Below are positions 5,280-7,617 of a stretch of 7,617 nucleotides of DNA, in pieces. How positions within the stretch are numbered: position 1 is the stretch's first letter; each line of letters begins with the position of its first letter. The notes below the pieces were generated by a model. It worked only from the letters and a program-made list of their open reading frames with translations. It was not told the origin of the DNA and did no database searches. The stretch comes from an uncultured Alphaproteobacteria bacterium (GTDB taxonomy: Bacteria; Pseudomonadota; Alphaproteobacteria; Bin95): assembly GCA_913060845.1 (NCBI GenBank), contig CAJXVF010000100.1, positions 1-7,617 on the forward strand. The letters are read 5' to 3'. The position numbers and the translations under genes are program-made.

Positions 5280-7109
5280 TTACCCGGACGTAGCCACGGC
5301 TTGCGCTGCGGGTCGCCTGCGGGAGGCATCAATCGCCGTAATCAGGCTGGCGTCGCGCTTGTAAACATCATCCCGGAACTGGATAACGCCTTTCCGGTCT
5401 ACCCATGCGGTCAGATATGTCAGGTGGACATTGACGGCGCGCGGCAGGCTAACAGAACGGCGCTTGCCGTCCGCAATTGCCTGATCAAAGCGGGCCTCGG
5501 TCCATCGCGGATCATCGGACAGCAGCAGCTTCGCCAATCGGAACGGGTCCTCGACACGAATGCAGCCATGGCTAAATGTGCGGACGGTGCGGTTGAACAG
5601 AGACTTGGACGGCGTGTCGTGAAGATAGATGTTAAATTTGTTCGGGAACATGAACTTGACCCGGCCAAGGGCATTTCGACCGCCCGCGTCTTGGCGGAGT
5701 TTATACGGGAAACGGTTTGGATTGACGGCATGCCAATCCACTTCACCAGGATCGAGTTCAGGCGCTGTTGCGGCCCAGCTCGCGAATACACGAATGCCCT
5801 TGCGTTGAAGCGCATAGGGATCAGCGCGGAGCTGCGGCAGCATTTCCTTCTTTGCGATGCTTGGCGGAATGTTCCAGTAGGGATTGATGACCAGATAGGT
5901 CATGCGGTCGCTGAACACAGGTGTCCGATCAGCATCCGACCCAACGACAACCCGGGTTTCATAAACGACTTCCTTGCCGAATACGATTTCGAGCCGGAAA
6001 TTCGCCAGGTTCACGAACGCGTGCCGCTCACCCAGATGATCCGGCATCCAGCGCAGCCGTTCCATATTGATCACGAGCTGCTCAATCCGCTCGTTCACAG
6101 ATTGATTAAGCGCAAGCCGGGAGTTGGGGCCAAATGCGCCGTCCGGCGTAAGGCCATGGCGGCGTTGGAAATCTTTGACCGCACCAACCAGCGTCAGATC
6201 ATAATGATTGTTCTCAGCGTCGATATCTTCGCCGCGTTCAGCCAGGATGCTGCGTAGCTCCGCAATCCTCGGGCCGCGCATACCAGGGCGCAGAATCTTG
6301 CCATTGGAGAATTCAGTCCAGCCGCCAAGCCGCTTGATTTCCCTATATCGGGCCAGCGCCATTTTCAGGTTGCGGTAGGCATCCGTCTGTGGGGCCAATC
6401 TGTTGAGGACAGGTTGGACGTCATAGGCAGTAGCGGCGTCTGTCATCACCTGCGCAGGGTCGATATCATGGGGATGAACGAACGTTTCTGGATCGACTTC
6501 GCTTGGTACTGTGCGGCCAGATGCGAGATCACTCGCCAATTCAACGAAGGCCCAGGTCAGCGCTGCCTCAAGCTTCGCCAATCCAACTTCGTCTTTTGCC
6601 AAGAACAGCGCTTGAATAGCCGGCGTGATGTAATTGGCGGGCTCAAGCCCATCTTGCGCGGAGTTCAATACCGCGCGGACAAGGGAAGACGCACGTGGCA
6701 GCGGCTCCCGGCTGTTTACCCATACCGGCTGGTATGCGCGCGTTGAGTAGAACCGGCGGACAGCAACGGCTACGGGTTCGCCTGAATTGTCTAAGGCTTG
6801 TGGGGCACTGGTTTCCACGGCCTCGCGCAACCGGCCGGCAATTCCTGTAAGGACCGGCGGTGCCAGCAAAGGAATCGTGACTACAGCACCGCCTGCTCCG
6901 GGAGCTCCGCCAGGAACCGCATCTAAACGGGAAGGCGTTGGCCGGAGTGCTGATGGCGGTTCTGACGTTGGAGCCAGGGCTGTTGGCGGAGAGGTTAGTG
7001 CTGCCCGGTCAATCGTCGCGTCGGCGGGATCAGGGGCAGCATGCACGGCGCTTGCCGCCAAAATGGCAGCTGCCGCAATGCTTCCAAAAATCCCTCCGCG
7101 ATACGTCAT
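5280..7109 (-). CDS. YcbB-like murein L,D-transpeptidase (YkuD domain) with peptidoglycan-binding domain
   Basis: Exported L,D-transpeptidase, 609 aa, expected to form 3-3 cross-links or attach ligands to peptidoglycan in the periplasm. Residues 1-24 are a signal peptide (hydrophobic GIFGSIAAAAILAASAV, cleavage near VHA). A Pro/Ala/Gly-rich, probably disordered segment follows (25-85). Then comes the YcbB-type scaffold region (about 88-265, with FYSTRAYQPVW at 120-130 and ASDLASGR at 192-199), a peptidoglycan-binding domain (about 273-335, with VKDFQRRHGLTPDGAFG), and the catalytic YkuD domain (about 363-540). The active site is complete: YLHDTP with His497 and SHGCIRV with His514 and nucleophile Cys516. 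The insertion at about 425-475 resembles the substrate capping loop of this subfamily. The ATG overlaps the stop of the upstream dehydrogenase as ATGA. The nearest Shine-Dalgarno-like run, GGAAAGG, is 13 nt or more away, so coupling probably drives initiation. Family assignment is secure; which of several paralogues it is cannot be told. Confidence 0.95.
   Translation of the reverse strand: MTYRGGIFGSIAAAAILAASAVHAAPDPADATIDRAALTSPPTALAPTSEPPSALRPTPSRLDAVPGGAPGAGGAVVTIPLLAPPVLTGIAGRLREAVETSAPQALDNSGEPVAVAVRRFYSTRAYQPVWVNSREPLPRASSLVRAVLNSAQDGLEPANYITPAIQALFLAKDEVGLAKLEAALTWAFVELASDLASGRTVPSEVDPETFVHPHDIDPAQVMTDAATAYDVQPVLNRLAPQTDAYRNLKMALARYREIKRLGGWTEFSNGKILRPGMRGPRIAELRSILAERGEDIDAENNHYDLTLVGAVKDFQRRHGLTPDGAFGPNSRLALNQSVNERIEQLVINMERLRWMPDHLGERHAFVNLANFRLEIVFGKEVVYETRVVVGSDADRTPVFSDRMTYLVINPYWNIPPSIAKKEMLPQLRADPYALQRKGIRVFASWAATAPELDPGEVDWHAVNPNRFPYKLRQDAGGRNALGRVKFMFPNKFNIYLHDTPSKSLFNRTVRTFSHGCIRVEDPFRLAKLLLSDDPRWTEARFDQAIADGKRRSVSLPRAVNVHLTYLTAWVDRKGVIQFRDDVYKRDASLITAIDASRRRPAAQAVATSG
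7106..7109 (-). promoter_or_regulatory. ATGA stop-start overlap coupling the dehydrogenase and L,D-transpeptidase
   Basis: Minus-strand ATGA: the TGA of the dehydrogenase (7108-7106) shares two bases with the ATG of the transpeptidase (7109-7107). Such overlaps usually mean co-transcription and termination-reinitiation coupling, consistent with the poorly placed ribosome binding site here. Confidence 0.8.
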
Positions 7110-7617
7110 GGCGCGACAATTACCTTTCCGAAGACCTCACGATCTTCAATCATCCGCAGTGCTTCACCGGATTCATCCAGCGAATAAATGCGATCGATGG
7201 GCGGATCCATCCGCCCGTCCTGGATCATCGCCATCAGGCTTTCCAGGTCTTCCACGGTCCAAGAATTGGACCCCAGCAGTTTCAGCTCAAACGTCCAGAT
7301 ATACCGGATATCCGTTTTAGGGTCGTAACCGGCAGTAGCGCCGCAGGTCAGCAACTTGCCGCCTCGCTTCAGGGCTTTCAAGCTCGGAACCCAGGTATCG
7401 CCGCCAGTGAAGTTCACCATTACGTCAACACCACCATCGAATGAGCGACGATGGGGCTTGCCATATTTAGCAAAAAGCTCCTTCTCGAACGCCTTCTCAA
7501 TGTAATTTATGCCCCAATCGGCGCCCAGTTCCTTAAGACGACCAATCTTTTCTTCGCTAGACGCGCCAACGATAACTTCGCATCCGGCCATCTTCGCCAA
7601 AATCACGCAGCATGTGC
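7106..7617 (-). CDS. Zinc-binding alcohol dehydrogenase / quinone oxidoreductase family protein (partial)
   Basis: The C-terminal 169 codons of a medium-chain dehydrogenase/reductase; the N-terminal catalytic domain lies beyond the right edge. The frame is open to the last base, and the GTG at 7606 is an internal codon, not a start. What remains is most of the nucleotide-binding Rossmann domain. It opens at VILAKMAGCEVIVGASSEEK, just after where the GxGxxG loop should be, then LKELGADWGINY, a FDGGVDVMVNFTGG strand, LKRGGKLLTCGATAG, and a terminal ALRMIEDREVFGKVIVAP typical of the family end. NAD(P)H-dependent oxidation or reduction of an alcohol or enone/quinone is expected. Zinc dependence cannot be judged because the metal ligands lie in the missing part. 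It is translationally coupled to the L,D-transpeptidase gene through ATGA. Confidence 0.9.
   Translation of the reverse strand, partial: TCCVILAKMAGCEVIVGASSEEKIGRLKELGADWGINYIEKAFEKELFAKYGKPHRRSFDGGVDVMVNFTGGDTWVPSLKALKRGGKLLTCGATAGYDPKTDIRYIWTFELKLLGSNSWTVEDLESLMAMIQDGRMDPPIDRIYSLDESGEALRMIEDREVFGKVIVAP

Noticed and set aside
5301..6257. Long plus-strand open frame (318 codons) opposite the L,D-transpeptidase
   Set aside because: It lies wholly antisense to a gene with complete family motifs and shows no recognisable domain; GC-rich third positions commonly leave such frames open.

Overview
The window looks like ordinary chromosomal DNA from an alphaproteobacterium. Base composition is moderately GC-rich, with strong third-position GC and long antisense shadow frames. 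The gene families (DUF4864, an alpha-beta fused NDP-forming acyl-CoA ligase, a YcbB-type L,D-transpeptidase, a PuuE-like NodB-fold hydrolase) are all common in that class. The taxonomic call is an inference from family content; no rRNA or marker gene is present. I see no tRNA, rRNA, CRISPR array, IS element or phage gene.

Layout. Positions 1-118 hold no gene. Minus-strand genes then run from 3690 down to 119: a small secreted DUF4864 protein (3690-3271), a 101-nt gap with a hairpin and a strong ribosome binding site, a fused ADP-forming acyl-CoA synthetase (3169-1037), and a PuuE-like polysaccharide-deacetylase-fold hydrolase (1024-119). The last two are 12 nt apart, and the hydrolase's ribosome binding site overlaps the ligase stop codon, so they form an operon. 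A 165-nt divergent intergenic region (3691-3855) separates this block from the only plus-strand locus. That locus is a glycosyltransferase fused to a SAM-dependent methyltransferase, split by an apparent one-base deletion near 4846 into two overlapping frames (3856-4926 and 4899-5276). Three bases later, converging on it, is the end of a YcbB-like L,D-transpeptidase gene (7109-5280, minus). Its start codon overlaps the stop of a zinc-binding alcohol/quinone dehydrogenase (7617-7106, minus) in an ATGA junction. The dehydrogenase runs off the right edge.

How the genes work together. The hydrolase/ligase pair suggests a small catabolic step: hydrolysis of an amide, imide or acyl group, followed by activation or recovery of the acid as a CoA thioester. 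The substrate cannot be read from the sequence. The transpeptidase (peptidoglycan cross-linking) and the glycosyltransferase-methyltransferase (probably a surface glycan or glycolipid) are both envelope functions, but they are convergent and need not be linked. The dehydrogenase is translationally coupled to the transpeptidase without an obvious biochemical link.

The clearest unusual signal is the frameshift inside methyltransferase motif I of the fusion gene. Nothing here convinces me of a new defence or mobile system.
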